DNA from: Streptomyces hayashii
GTDB lineage: Bacteria > Actinomycetota > Actinomycetes > Streptomycetales > Streptomycetaceae
Assembly: GCF_024539815.1 (NCBI RefSeq)
Contig: NZ_JAHHIU010000133.1
Span: 1-38,590 of the forward strand
Length of the DNA: 38,590 bases
Direction: 5' to 3'
The notes beneath the pieces were generated by a model. The model saw only the letters and a program-made list of their open reading frames with translations. It was not told the DNA's origin and did no database searches. This document shows, piece after piece, positions 1 to 8,143 of the stretch. Every line of letters begins with the position of its first letter. Position 1 is the stretch's first letter. A program made the translations under genes and the position numbers.

Positions 1-642
1 GGCCGGGGCGGGCGTGCCGTCCTGGTGGGCCGTGCGCGGGGCCGGGGCGCGGAAGGTGACGGTGCCCTCGTCGGGGACGAACCCGGGGGCGCCGGGCGCA
101 GTCGTGCCGGGCGGCGATCCGGCCGTCCCTGCGCCCGGTGCCGGGCGGCGGAAGACGAACGTGCCGCCGGAGACCACGTCCCCGGCGCCGGGTGCCCCGC
201 CGTCCTCCGGCTCCGCGGGCGGGATCGTCGCCATGCCGTCCGTGCTCGTCGACCGGCCCTCGGGCTGCGCCGGGGCGGGTGCGGCGGCCCGCGGGTCGGC
301 GCCCTGCGGGGCGCCCCACGAGACGCGGCGGTCCTGTTCGCCGCCGAAGCCGGACTGGTGCGCGCGGTCGGCGCCCCACGCGGAGGCGGGCTCGGAGCGG
401 CCGGCGTAGGGGTCCGCCGGCGCGGGGTCCTCGTCGAAGAAGTGCGGGCCGGTCTCCTCGACGGAGGGCGCGGGCCCGCCGGACGGGGGCGTGAGCGGCC
501 GGCCGTCGGACGGCGCGGGCCGGCTGGTGCCCGGTACCCAGGAGGCACCGTTCCAGTACCGGACGTATCCAGGGATGGAAGGGTCCGGGTAGTACCCCTC
601 GCGGGGCCTGTCGTCGCCGGGGGCCGGGGTTGGGGCGCTCAT
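1..642 (-). CDS. DUF2510-domain protein, N-terminal part (runs off window)
   Basis: The reading frame opens at an ATG at 642 and stays open for 214 codons to the window edge, so the gene is cut off here. Residues about 15-40 carry the DUF2510 signature (GYYPDPSIPGYVRYWNG, then SW), a short tryptophan-rich motif usually found at the N-terminus of actinobacterial membrane proteins. The rest of the visible part is a Pro/Ala/Gly-rich linker with no recognisable fold, probably disordered. In Streptomyces this arrangement often precedes an RDD or other multi-pass membrane domain; that part lies outside the window, so the function is not assignable. It is divergent from ssgG. Confidence 0.75.
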   Translation of the reverse strand, partial: MSAPTPAPGDDRPREGYYPDPSIPGYVRYWNGASWVPGTSRPAPSDGRPLTPPSGGPAPSVEETGPHFFDEDPAPADPYAGRSEPASAWGADRAHQSGFGGEQDRRVSWGAPQGADPRAAAPAPAQPEGRSTSTDGMATIPPAEPEDGGAPGAGDVVSGGTFVFRRPAPGAGTAGSPPGTTAPGAPGFVPDEGTVTFRAPAPRTAHQDGTPAPA

Positions 643-858
643 GTCCGTCGTCCCGTATCTGCTCGGGGGTGGGATGGGGGGACCACATTTATCAGACGCG
701 CGCGTGAGCCAGGGCGGCTCTGTCCATACGGCCACCTTTCCGGGCAACCCCGTGCACGCTCTTCACACGTTCGGAACCGCCCGCCGGGCCCGGCGCGCAC
801 GGCCGACGGAAAAGTTCCCCGAACCCGCGTAATGGTTCCGGGTCCACGCCCTCTCCAC

Positions 859-888
859 TCGTACGGGCCCGCGCGAAGGCCCGTACGA
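859..888 (+). repeat. Inverted repeat in the ssgG leader (hairpin 1)
   Basis: TCGTACGGGCC (859-869) and GGCCCGTACGA (878-888) form a perfect 11-bp inverted repeat with an 8-nt loop. It ends 56 nt before the ssgG start. It could be a terminator for upstream transcription, a leader attenuator or an operator. Confidence 0.7.
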
Positions 889-898
889 CAGTCCGTGC

Positions 899-913
899 GG
901 GCCCCCGGGGCCC
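899..913 (+). repeat. Short palindrome in the ssgG leader (hairpin 2)
   Basis: GGGCCCC and GGGGCCC flank a single C, forming a compact G+C-only palindrome 10 nt downstream of hairpin 1 and about 20 nt before the ssgG ribosome-binding site. Confidence 0.55.
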
Positions 914-944
914 GTCGCGGGTTCCGTTCCGAGAGGAGAACGTC

Positions 945-1463
945 ATGCATCACACCGTGGTGGAGCGCGAGCTGGAGCTGAGGCTCATCCTGTCGCCCGA
1001 GCGCAGCATCCCGGTCCCGGCCAGGCTCGGCTACCGCAGCGACGACCCGTTCGCCGTCCATGTCGCCTTCCACATCAACTCGGAGCACCCGGTCGCCTGG
1101 ACCTTCGCCCGCGAGCTGCTCGTGGAGGGAGTCTTCCGGCCGTGCGGGCACGGGGACGTGCGGGTGTGGCCGACGAAGGCGGAAGGCCGCAGCGTCGTGC
1201 TGATGGCGCTGAGCTCGCCCGACGGGGACGCCCTCCTGGAGGCGCCCGCCGCCCAGGTCTCGGCCTGGCTGGAGCGGACGCTGCGTGTGGTGCCGCCCGG
1301 CTCCGAGGCCGAACAGCTCGGCATCGACGACGCTCTGGCCGAGCTGCTCGCCCCCTCCCCCAGACTCTCGCCCTCGCGCGAGCAGGCGGGACCGGCCCCG
1401 GCGGACGACGCGTGGCTGCGCGACCCGTGGCCGGGCGACGAGACGGAGGACGCGGGTGAGTGA
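945..1463 (+). CDS. ssgG: SsgA-like sporulation-division protein (SsgG)
   Basis: This 172-residue protein carries the SsgA-like (SALP) domain over residues about 1-135, including the typical beta-rich start and the segment DPFAVHVAFHINSEHPVAWT. SALPs occur in sporulating actinomycetes and control septum placement and cell-wall steps during sporulation. SsgG of S. coelicolor is reported to help place septa correctly along aerial hyphae. The C-terminal ~35 residues are a charged, Pro-rich tail beyond the core. The ATG start has a strong ribosome-binding site, GAGAGGAG, just upstream. The name ssgG rests on the domain plus the neighbourhood (FAD oxidase and hppD downstream); another SALP paralogue is the main alternative. 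It converges on the FAD oxidase with a 17-nt gap. Confidence 0.88.
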   Translation: MHHTVVERELELRLILSPERSIPVPARLGYRSDDPFAVHVAFHINSEHPVAWTFARELLVEGVFRPCGHGDVRVWPTKAEGRSVVLMALSSPDGDALLEAPAAQVSAWLERTLRVVPPGSEAEQLGIDDALAELLAPSPRLSPSREQAGPAPADDAWLRDPWPGDETEDAGE

Positions 1464-1480
1464 GCCGGGAGCGTCGGACC

Positions 1481-2887
1481 TCAGAAGAGCTTGCCCGGGT
1501 TGAGGATGCCCAGCGGATCGAAGGCTGCTTTGACGGCGCGCTGCATCTCCAGGCCCACCGGGCCGATCTCGCGCGCCAGCCACTCCTTCTTCAGCACGCC
1601 CACGCCGTGCTCGCCGGTGATGGTGCCGCCGAGTTCCAGGCCGAGGCCCATGATCTCGTCGAAGGACTCGCGGGCGCGCCGGCGTTCGTCGGGGTCCGCC
1701 GCGTCGAAGCAGACCGTGGGGTGGGTGTTGCCGTCTCCGGCGTGGGCGACGACCCCGATGGTCAACCCGTGCTTCTCCGCGATGCGTTCGACGCCTTCGA
1801 GCATCTCGCCGAGCCTGGACCGGGGCACGCACACGTCGTCGATCATCGTCGTGCCCTTGACGGCGTCCAGCGCGACGAGCGCCGAGCGCCTCGCCTGGAG
1901 CAGGAGTTCGGACTCGGCGACGTCCTCGGCGGGGACGACCTGGGTGGCTCCGGCGGCCTCGCACAGCGCGCCGACCGCGGCGAGGTCGGCGGCCGGGTCG
2001 GGGGTGTCGAAGGCGGCGAGGAGCAGGGCCTCGGTGGTCTCCGGCAGGCCCATGCGGGTCAGTTCGTTGACGGCCCGGACGGTGGTGCGGTCCATCAGTT
2101 CGAGGAGGGACGGCACATGACCGCCGGCCATGATCCGGCACACCGCGTCGCAGGCCGCGGCGCCGGACGCGAACTCGGCCGCCAGCGCCAACTGCCGCGG
2201 CGGCTGCGGCTTCAGCGCCAGGATCGCCCGCACGACGACGCCCAGCGAGCCCTCGGAGCCGACGAACAGCCGGGTGAGGTCGTACCCGGCGACGCCCTTC
2301 GCGGTGCGGCGGCCGGTGCTCATCAGCCGTCCGTCGGCGAGCACCACGTCGAGTCCGAGGACGTACTCGGCCGTCACCCCGTACTTGACGCAGCACAGGC
2401 CGCCGGACGCGGTGCCGATGTTGCCGCCGATCGTGCACGTCTCCCAGCTGGAGGGATCCGGCGGGTAGTACAGGCCGTGTTCGCCCACGGCCCGCGACAG
2501 GACCGCGTTGACGACGCCCGGTTCGACCACGGCGACGCGGTCGACCGGGTTGATCTCGATGACGCGGTCCATCTTCGTCAGGGACAGGACGATGCAGCCG
2601 TCGGTGGCGTTGGCGCCGCCGGACAGGCCGGTGCGGGCGCCCTGCGGCACGACCGGGACGCGCAGTTCGGTCGCCGTGCGCATGACGTGCTGGACCTCTT
2701 CGACCGTGCGCGGCAGCACGACCACGGCCGGGGCCCCGGCGGGGCAGAAGCCCGCCATGTCGTGGGCGTAGGAGACCGTGACGTCCGGATCGGTCAGGAC
2801 GGCCTCGGCGGACAGACCGGCCAGCAGACGGCCGAGAAGGTGGCCCGTCAGGTCGTCGCGCGGCGCTTCCGAACGGCTCATGATCAT
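1481..2887 (-). CDS. FAD-binding 2-hydroxyacid oxidase/dehydrogenase, GlcD-like
   Basis: A 468-residue flavoprotein of the VAO/PCMH family, close to glycolate oxidase subunit GlcD and D-lactate dehydrogenases. The FAD-binding half contains PVVPQGARTGLSGGANATDG (about residues 78-97) and the Gly-rich TIGGNIGTASGG stretch. The C-terminal cap has HAGDGNTHP and GGTITGEHGVG, the substrate and cofactor motifs of the family. It probably oxidises a D-2-hydroxyacid such as glycolate or D-lactate in the cytosol or at the membrane; the substrate cannot be read from sequence. No GlcE or GlcF partner is adjacent. Two ATGs (2887 and 2881) are possible starts and neither has a strong ribosome-binding site. 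It is divergent from the TPR gene across an 83-nt gap. Confidence 0.88.
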   Translation of the reverse strand: MIMSRSEAPRDDLTGHLLGRLLAGLSAEAVLTDPDVTVSYAHDMAGFCPAGAPAVVVLPRTVEEVQHVMRTATELRVPVVPQGARTGLSGGANATDGCIVLSLTKMDRVIEINPVDRVAVVEPGVVNAVLSRAVGEHGLYYPPDPSSWETCTIGGNIGTASGGLCCVKYGVTAEYVLGLDVVLADGRLMSTGRRTAKGVAGYDLTRLFVGSEGSLGVVVRAILALKPQPPRQLALAAEFASGAAACDAVCRIMAGGHVPSLLELMDRTTVRAVNELTRMGLPETTEALLLAAFDTPDPAADLAAVGALCEAAGATQVVPAEDVAESELLLQARRSALVALDAVKGTTMIDDVCVPRSRLGEMLEGVERIAEKHGLTIGVVAHAGDGNTHPTVCFDAADPDERRRARESFDEIMGLGLELGGTITGEHGVGVLKKEWLAREIGPVGLEMQRAVKAAFDPLGILNPGKLF

Positions 2888-2970
2888 AGGGTCGCACTCG
2901 GGGCCATCGGTGTGAACCCCGCCCGCCGGAGCCTTCCGCTGACGTCACACGGTCGTCGTACTGACGCAGA

Positions 2971-4368
2971 GTGAGCGCCATGGAGAAGGTCTCTCGGTTT
3001 CGTCGGCGGCTGCTCGTGGGCTCGCTCGTGGGGTGTCTCGCGCTCGGCGGCGGGGTCCTGCTGTGCCTGCCCGGCGACGGGCCGGCCGGCCGGGCGCCCG
3101 TGGCCGCTCCCGGGGCGCAGGCGGACTCGGCGGTCCGCGCGGGCGCGCCGGCCGCGCTCGCGGATCTGGCGGAGCTGGTCGACGGGCGGGAGAGCCGGGT
3201 GCGGGCGCATCCGCAGGACGCGCGGTCGTGGGCGGTGCTCGGGGCCGCCTACCTGGAGCAGGGCCGGCGTACCGCGGACGTGGCCGCGCTGTACCCCAAG
3301 GCCGAGCGGGCGCTGCGGACCTCGCTGAAGACGCGTCCGAACAACGCCGACGCCCTGGACGGTCTGGCCGCTCTGGCCAACGCGCGCCGTGACTTCCCAG
3401 CGGCCCTGGCGTGGGGCGAGGCCGCGCGCAAGGCGGCGCCGAAACGCTGGACGACGTACGCGCAGCTCATCGACGCGTACACGGGGCTGGGCGACTACAA
3501 GAAGGCCCGCAAGGCCCTCGACCGGATGACAGCGCTGCATTCGGGGCCCGTGGTGCGGGCCCGGGCGGCGGGCGTGTACTGGGACCAGGGGCGGCGCGAG
3601 GACGCGCAGGCCGCGCTGGCGGACGCGGCGGCGGCCGCTTCCTCGCCGGCCGAGCAGGCGGCCTGGCTGGAGCGCGGCGGGGAGCTGGCGTGGGAGCGCG
3701 GCGAGCGGGAGAACGCGTTGCGGCACTTCCAGGAGGCGGTGCGGCTCGACCCCGACATGCGGGCCGCGCAGGCCGGGCAGGGGCGGGCGCTGGCGGCTCT
3801 GGGGCGGACGACGGAGGCGCTGAGCGCGTACCGGATGGCGCTGGCCGCGCAGCCGTCGCCGCAGTACGCGCTGGAGCTGGGCGAGCTGTACGAGTCGCTG
3901 GGGCTCGCCCAGGCGGCGCGGGTGCAGTACGACCTGCTGCGGGCGCGGGTGCGTCAGGAGGCGGCGGGCGGGGTGGACGGGGAGCTGGTCCTCGGCCGGT
4001 TCGAGGCGGACCACGGGGACGCGGCCCTGGCGGTGCGGCGGCTGCGGGCCGAGTGGCGCAGACAGCCGGGGATCGCCGTGGCGGACGCGCTGGGCTGGGC
4101 GTTGCACCGGGCCGGGCAGGACCGGGAGGCCCTGGGGTTCGCCATGACGGCCACCGACCGGGTGCACGGGGGCGCGATGCGCAGTGCCCCCTACGTCTAC
4201 CACCTGGCCATGATCGAGCGGAGTCTGGGCGCGGAGGCCCCGGCCCGGCGGCATCTGCGGGAGGCGTTGCAGATCAACCCGTACTTCTCACCGCTGCTGG
4301 GACCGGTGGCCCGGGCGGCGGCCGCACAGCTGGGCGACGAGCCGGCCCCCGCGGAGCTGCCGTCCTGA
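2971..4368 (+). CDS. Membrane-anchored TPR-repeat protein
   Basis: A 465-residue protein with a basic N-terminus, then a hydrophobic segment (about residues 14-32) that looks like a signal anchor, then an Ala-rich linker and repeated helical pairs typical of tetratricopeptide repeats (for example LGAAYLEQGRR, LRHFQEAVRLDPDMRAAQAG and LREALQINPYF). TPRs are protein-binding scaffolds; no catalytic domain is seen, so the role is unknown. An LVGC sequence resembles a lipobox but is followed by more hydrophobic residues, so a membrane anchor is likelier than a lipoprotein. The GTG at 2971 gives the longest product; an ATG at 2980 is equally plausible. It converges on hppD. Confidence 0.8.
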   Translation: MSAMEKVSRFRRRLLVGSLVGCLALGGGVLLCLPGDGPAGRAPVAAPGAQADSAVRAGAPAALADLAELVDGRESRVRAHPQDARSWAVLGAAYLEQGRRTADVAALYPKAERALRTSLKTRPNNADALDGLAALANARRDFPAALAWGEAARKAAPKRWTTYAQLIDAYTGLGDYKKARKALDRMTALHSGPVVRARAAGVYWDQGRREDAQAALADAAAAASSPAEQAAWLERGGELAWERGERENALRHFQEAVRLDPDMRAAQAGQGRALAALGRTTEALSAYRMALAAQPSPQYALELGELYESLGLAQAARVQYDLLRARVRQEAAGGVDGELVLGRFEADHGDAALAVRRLRAEWRRQPGIAVADALGWALHRAGQDREALGFAMTATDRVHGGAMRSAPYVYHLAMIERSLGAEAPARRHLREALQINPYFSPLLGPVARAAAAQLGDEPAPAELPS

Positions 4369-4465
4369 GCACGGGCCCGGGGCCGTCCTGACCGCCGGTC
4401 GCCGTGCCGTCCCGCGGTGGCCGCCGCCGTCCTGGCGACGATGTGCCGCGGGCCGCGGGCCGCGA

Positions 4466-5611
4466 CTACAGGTTGCCGCGCTTGGCCTGCTCGCGCTCGA
4501 TCGCTTCGAACAGGGCCTTGAAGTTGCCCTTGCCGAAGCCCATGGAGCCGTGGCGTTCGATGATCTCGAAGAAGACGGTCGGCTTGTCCTGGACCGGCTT
4601 GGTGAAGATCTGCAGCAGATAGCCGTCCTCGTCGCGGTCGACGAGGATCTTCAGCTCGCGCAGGGTCTCGACGGGGACGCGGGTCTCGCCGGCCCACTCG
4701 CCGAGGGTGTCGTAGTAGGAGTCGGGGGTGTCGAGGAACTGCACGCCGGCCGCGCGCATCGTGCGGACCGTCTGCACGATGTCGTTGCTGTTGAGCGCGA
4801 TGTGCTGGACGCCCGCGCCGCCGTAGAACTCCAGGTACTCGTCGATCTGGGACTTCTTCTTGGCGATGGCCGGCTCGTTGATCGGGAACTTGACCTTCAG
4901 GGTCCCGTCGGCGACGACCTTCGACATCAGGGCGGAGTACTCGGTGGCGATGTCGTCGCCCACGAACTCCTTCATGTTGGTGAAGCCCATGACCTTGTTG
5001 TAGAAGCCGACCCACTCGTTCATCCGGCCGAGCTCGACGTTGCCGACGCAGTGGTCGACGGCCTGGAAGGTGCGGCGGGAGGGCGGTTCGACGATCGGGT
5101 CGGCGCTCGCGTAGCCCGGGAGGTACGGGCCGTCGTAGCCGGACCGGTCGACGAGGGTGTGGCGGGTGTCGCCGTAGGTGGCGATCGCGGCGAGGACGAC
5201 CGTGCCGTTCTCGTCCTTCAGCTCGTAGGGCTCGGCGATCGAGCGCGCGCCGTGCTCGACGGCGTAGGCGTGGGCGGCGCGGGCGTCCGGGACCTCGATG
5301 GCGAGGTCGACGACGCCGTCGCCGTGCTCGGCCACATGCCGTTCGAGGAAGTGGCCCCAGGGGGTGTCGGCCTTGACGACGGAGGTGAGGACGAAGCGGG
5401 CGGAGCCGTTGGTGAGCACGTACGAGGCGGTCTCGCGGCTGCCCGTCTCCGGTCCGGAGTAGGCGACCAGCGTCATGCCGAAGGCGGTGGAGTAGTAGTG
5501 CGCCGCCTGCTTGGCGTTGCCCACGGCGAAGACGACCGCGTCCATTCCCTTGACCGGGAAGGGGTCGGCCTGCCGGGCGGTGTCGGGAGTGTGGTGTGTG
5601 GTCTGCGTCAT
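4466..5611 (-). CDS. hppD: 4-hydroxyphenylpyruvate dioxygenase
   Basis: This 381-residue cytosolic Fe(II) dioxygenase converts 4-hydroxyphenylpyruvate to homogentisate in tyrosine catabolism. It has two vicinal-oxygen-chelate (glyoxalase-like) halves. The iron ligands are visible as His187 (in VDHCVGNVEL), His270 (in GVQHIALNSNDI) and Glu349 (in FFEIIERHG); these numbers agree with those I recall for the S. avermitilis enzyme. The ATG at 5611 is chosen over an in-frame upstream ATG at 5659 because it gives the usual Streptomyces length and an N-terminus of MTQTTHHTPD. The gene is divergent from an Lrp-type regulator, and the 125-nt gap contains a candidate operator. Confidence 0.96.
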   Translation of the reverse strand: MTQTTHHTPDTARQADPFPVKGMDAVVFAVGNAKQAAHYYSTAFGMTLVAYSGPETGSRETASYVLTNGSARFVLTSVVKADTPWGHFLERHVAEHGDGVVDLAIEVPDARAAHAYAVEHGARSIAEPYELKDENGTVVLAAIATYGDTRHTLVDRSGYDGPYLPGYASADPIVEPPSRRTFQAVDHCVGNVELGRMNEWVGFYNKVMGFTNMKEFVGDDIATEYSALMSKVVADGTLKVKFPINEPAIAKKKSQIDEYLEFYGGAGVQHIALNSNDIVQTVRTMRAAGVQFLDTPDSYYDTLGEWAGETRVPVETLRELKILVDRDEDGYLLQIFTKPVQDKPTVFFEIIERHGSMGFGKGNFKALFEAIEREQAKRGNL

Positions 5612-5640
5612 AGCCGAAGGGTCGCCCCGCCCGGCAAGGT

Positions 5641-5654
5641 GCGCAATAGTTCGC
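5641..5654. promoter_or_regulatory. Candidate Lrp-type operator between hppD and its divergent regulator
   Basis: GCGCAATAGTTCGC is an imperfect palindrome (10 of 14 positions symmetric) with an A/T-rich centre, unusual in this G+C-rich setting. It lies 29 nt upstream of the hppD start and 82 nt upstream of the regulator start. Lrp/AsnC proteins typically bind imperfect palindromes of about 15 bp with an A/T-rich core. Assignment is by position and symmetry only. Confidence 0.4.
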
Positions 5655-5736
5655 TTCATCGCTGGGCAGGGTGTCCAGTGCCACGGCGGTATCGGCGGGC
5701 TTTCTGTACAGGATGACCATCTCGGAGGCGGGCGGT

Positions 5737-6231
5737 ATGGCGATCGATCATCTGGACGGCCGGATCATCGTGCTGCTGGCCCGGGAGCCGCGGCTGGGGG
5801 TGCTGGAGATGTCCCGGCGGCTGGGGGTGGCACGCGGGACCGCGCAGGCGCGGCTCGACCGGCTTCAGTCGAACGGAGTCATCCGGGGCTTCGGACCGCA
5901 GGTCGATCCGGCGGCGCTCGGCTACCCGGTCACCGCGTTCGCCACGCTGGAGATCCGGCAGGGCCAAGGGGCCGACGTGCGGGAGCACTTGAGATCCGTG
6001 CCCGAGGTGCTGGAGCTGCACACCACGACCGGCAGCGGGGACATGCTGTGCCGGCTGGTGGCGCGCTCGAACGCCGATCTCCAGCGGGTCATCGACCGGG
6101 TCGTCGGCTTTGATGGCATTGTCCGGGCCTCCACCGCGATCGTGATGGAGAACCCCGTTCCGCTGCGGATCATCCCGCTGGTGGAGCAGGCCGCGGACGA
6201 CCGGGAAGGGCCTGGCAGACCTGTGGGGTGA
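5737..6231 (+). CDS. Lrp/AsnC-family transcriptional regulator
   Basis: A 164-residue regulator with an N-terminal helix-turn-helix (residues about 5-50; MAIDHLDGRIIVLLAREPRL, then LGVARGTAQARLDRL) and a C-terminal RAM/ACT-like ligand-binding and oligomerisation domain (VTAFATLEI, LELHTTTGSGDMLCRLVA). Proteins of this family sense amino acids or related small molecules. The start at 5737 follows GGAGG with an 8-nt spacer, better than the upstream in-frame ATG at 5713. Divergence from hppD suggests control of tyrosine catabolism. It also sits only 6 nt upstream of the ABC permease gene and may be cotranscribed with the importer. The ligand is unknown. Confidence 0.87.
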   Translation: MAIDHLDGRIIVLLAREPRLGVLEMSRRLGVARGTAQARLDRLQSNGVIRGFGPQVDPAALGYPVTAFATLEIRQGQGADVREHLRSVPEVLELHTTTGSGDMLCRLVARSNADLQRVIDRVVGFDGIVRASTAIVMENPVPLRIIPLVEQAADDREGPGRPVG

Positions 6232-6237
6232 GCACCT

Positions 6238-6885
6238 TTGAGCTTCTGGGAGTACCTGGACGACCGGCACCGGCAGTTGCTCACCGACGCCGGGCAGCAC
6301 GCCGGAGTCGTCTTCCAGTGCATGGTCGTCGCGACCCTGATCGGGGTGGCGATCGGGGTCGTCACCTACCGCAGCGCCTGGGCGGGCGATCTGGCCGCCA
6401 CCTCCACCGCGACCGTCCTGACCGTCCCCTCGCTCGCGATGATCGGTCTGCTGATCCCGGTGGTCGGGCTCGGTGTGCCGCCCACGGTGATCGCGCTGAC
6501 GCTGTACGGGCTGCTGCCGATCGTGCGGAACTCCGTCGTGGGGCTGCGCGGCGTCGACCCCTCGCTGGTGGACGCGGCGGACGGCATCGGCATGTCCCGG
6601 CTGACGCGGCTGGTCCGGGTGGAGCTGCCGCTGGCCTGGCCGCCGATCCTGACGGGGATCCGGGTCTCCACCCAGATGCTGATGGGTATCGCCGCGATCG
6701 CCGCGTACGCCTCCGGTCCCGGTCTCGGCAACGAGATCTTCCGCGGGATCGCCTCGCTGGGCAGCAGGAACGCCCTCAACCAGGTGCTCTCCGGCACGCT
6801 CGGGATCGTCGTGCTGGCCCTGCTGTTCGACGCCGCGTACGTCGTCGTCGGACGCCTGACGATTCCCAGGGGGATCCGTGTCTGA
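6238..6885 (+). CDS. Quaternary-amine/osmolyte ABC importer permease (OpuBB-like), first
   Basis: A 215-residue integral membrane permease of the BPD_transp_1 fold with several hydrophobic helices and the conserved cytoplasmic loop DAADGIGMSRLTRLVRVELP, the EAA motif that docks on the ATPase. This family imports glycine betaine, choline, carnitine or proline-type solutes. The TTG start at 6238 is chosen because no better in-frame start exists and it begins directly after the regulator stop, with a G-rich stretch upstream. The end overlaps the ATPase gene by 8 nt, so translation is probably coupled. It pairs with a second permease encoded downstream. Confidence 0.86.
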   Translation: MSFWEYLDDRHRQLLTDAGQHAGVVFQCMVVATLIGVAIGVVTYRSAWAGDLAATSTATVLTVPSLAMIGLLIPVVGLGVPPTVIALTLYGLLPIVRNSVVGLRGVDPSLVDAADGIGMSRLTRLVRVELPLAWPPILTGIRVSTQMLMGIAAIAAYASGPGLGNEIFRGIASLGSRNALNQVLSGTLGIVVLALLFDAAYVVVGRLTIPRGIRV

Positions 6886-8143
6886 GTCGCACGGCGCGTC
6901 GATCGAGCTGGAGAACCTCACCAAGCGGTACCCGGGCAGCCCCGAGCCGTCCGTCGACGACGTCACCATGGAGATCGAGGCGGGCGAGACGGTCGTCCTC
7001 GTCGGGCCCTCGGGGTGCGGGAAGTCGACCACCCTGAAGATGATCAACCGGCTGATCGAGCCGAGCGGCGGGCGGATCCGCATCGGCGGCGAGGACGTCA
7101 CCGGCATCGACCCGGTGAGGCTGCGCCGCAAGGTCGGCTACGCGATCCAGTCGTCCGGTCTCTTCCCGCACATGACGGTCGCGCAGAACATCGCGCTGGT
7201 GCCCAGGATGACCGGCTGGCCGAAGGCGCGGATCCGCGACCGGGTGGAGGAGATGCTCGACCTGGTCGGCCTCGACCCCGGGGAGTTCCGCCACCGCCAT
7301 CCGCGTCAGCTGTCCGGCGGTCAGCAGCAACGGGTGGGCGTGGCAAGGGCGTTGGCCGCGGATCCGCCGGTGCTGCTGATGGACGAGCCGTTCGGCGCGG
7401 TCGACCCGGTCACCCGCGAACACCTCCAGGACGAGCTGATCCGGCTCCAGCACGAGCTGCACAAGACGATCGTGTTCGTCACTCATGACTTCGACGAGGC
7501 GATCAAGCTCGGCGACCGGATCGCGGTGCTGCGCGAGCGCTCCCGCATCGCCCAGCTGGACACCCCGGAGGCGATCCTCACCAACCCGGCGGACGACTTC
7601 GTGTCCGGGTTCGTGGGGGCGGGAGCGGCTCTGAAGCGGCTCAACCTCAGCAAGGTGCGGGACGTGGAGATCACCGACTGTCCGACGGTGACCGTGGACG
7701 ACCCGCTACAGACGATCTTCAACCGGCTGCGCCCCCGGGGGTCGCGCCCCGGCCGTCCGGGTCCGCCGGCCGGCGCGGACGAGGTCCTGCTGCTGGACCG
7801 GCGGGGACGGCCCGTCAAATGGCTGCGCCGCGGGGACCTGATGCGGGCGAGGGGCTCCCTGGCGCGGGCCGGGACCCCGGTCGGCGGCACAGTGAGCCGT
7901 GACGCCACCCTGCGCGACGCGCTGGAGGCGGTGCTGACCGACGACGCCGGGCGGGTCGTGGTCACCGGGCCGCGGGGCGAGTACACCGGGGTCGTCGACA
8001 TGGCGACCCTGCTGAACTCCGTCCGCGCACTGCTGGAGGCCGACCGGAAGGAGGCGCTGGGGGCGCGCCGCGAACCGGAGGAGGCCCGGGCCGCGCGCAC
8101 GCGCGCGCAGCAGGAGGGCGCGGCCGGGAAGGCGACGGCGTGA
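6878..8143 (+). CDS. Quaternary-amine/osmolyte ABC importer ATPase with CBS-like region
   Basis: A 421-residue ATP-binding subunit. Walker A GPSGCGKST (43-51), signature LSGGQ (145-149) and Walker B VLLMDE (165-170) are intact, followed by the H-loop region IVFVTHDFDEA. After about residue 270 comes a region resembling a CBS-domain pair (TVTVDDPLQTIFNRL; DATLRDALEAVLTDDAGRVVV), as in OpuA/ProV-type ATPases, where CBS domains sense ionic strength or nucleotides. The C-terminal tail is Arg/Ala-rich and charged. The GTG start lies inside the end of the upstream permease gene, and the stop overlaps the next start (GTGA), indicating a tight operon. Confidence 0.93.
   Translation: MSESHGASIELENLTKRYPGSPEPSVDDVTMEIEAGETVVLVGPSGCGKSTTLKMINRLIEPSGGRIRIGGEDVTGIDPVRLRRKVGYAIQSSGLFPHMTVAQNIALVPRMTGWPKARIRDRVEEMLDLVGLDPGEFRHRHPRQLSGGQQQRVGVARALAADPPVLLMDEPFGAVDPVTREHLQDELIRLQHELHKTIVFVTHDFDEAIKLGDRIAVLRERSRIAQLDTPEAILTNPADDFVSGFVGAGAALKRLNLSKVRDVEITDCPTVTVDDPLQTIFNRLRPRGSRPGRPGPPAGADEVLLLDRRGRPVKWLRRGDLMRARGSLARAGTPVGGTVSRDATLRDALEAVLTDDAGRVVVTGPRGEYTGVVDMATLLNSVRALLEADRKEALGARREPEEARAARTRAQQEGAAGKATA

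Larger units (their letters stand above)
643..944. other. 302-nt divergent intergenic region before ssgG
   Basis: This gap separates the divergent DUF2510 gene and ssgG and must hold both promoters. I see no convincing -35/-10 pair. Two strong inverted repeats lie in the ssgG-proximal half and are listed separately. No convincing gene is present. Confidence 0.6.

Noticed and set aside
1460..2974. 504-codon plus-strand frame opposite the GlcD-like gene
   Set aside because: Antisense shadow caused by high G+C; the product is Arg/Gly/His-rich with no domain, while the minus strand encodes a complete flavoprotein.
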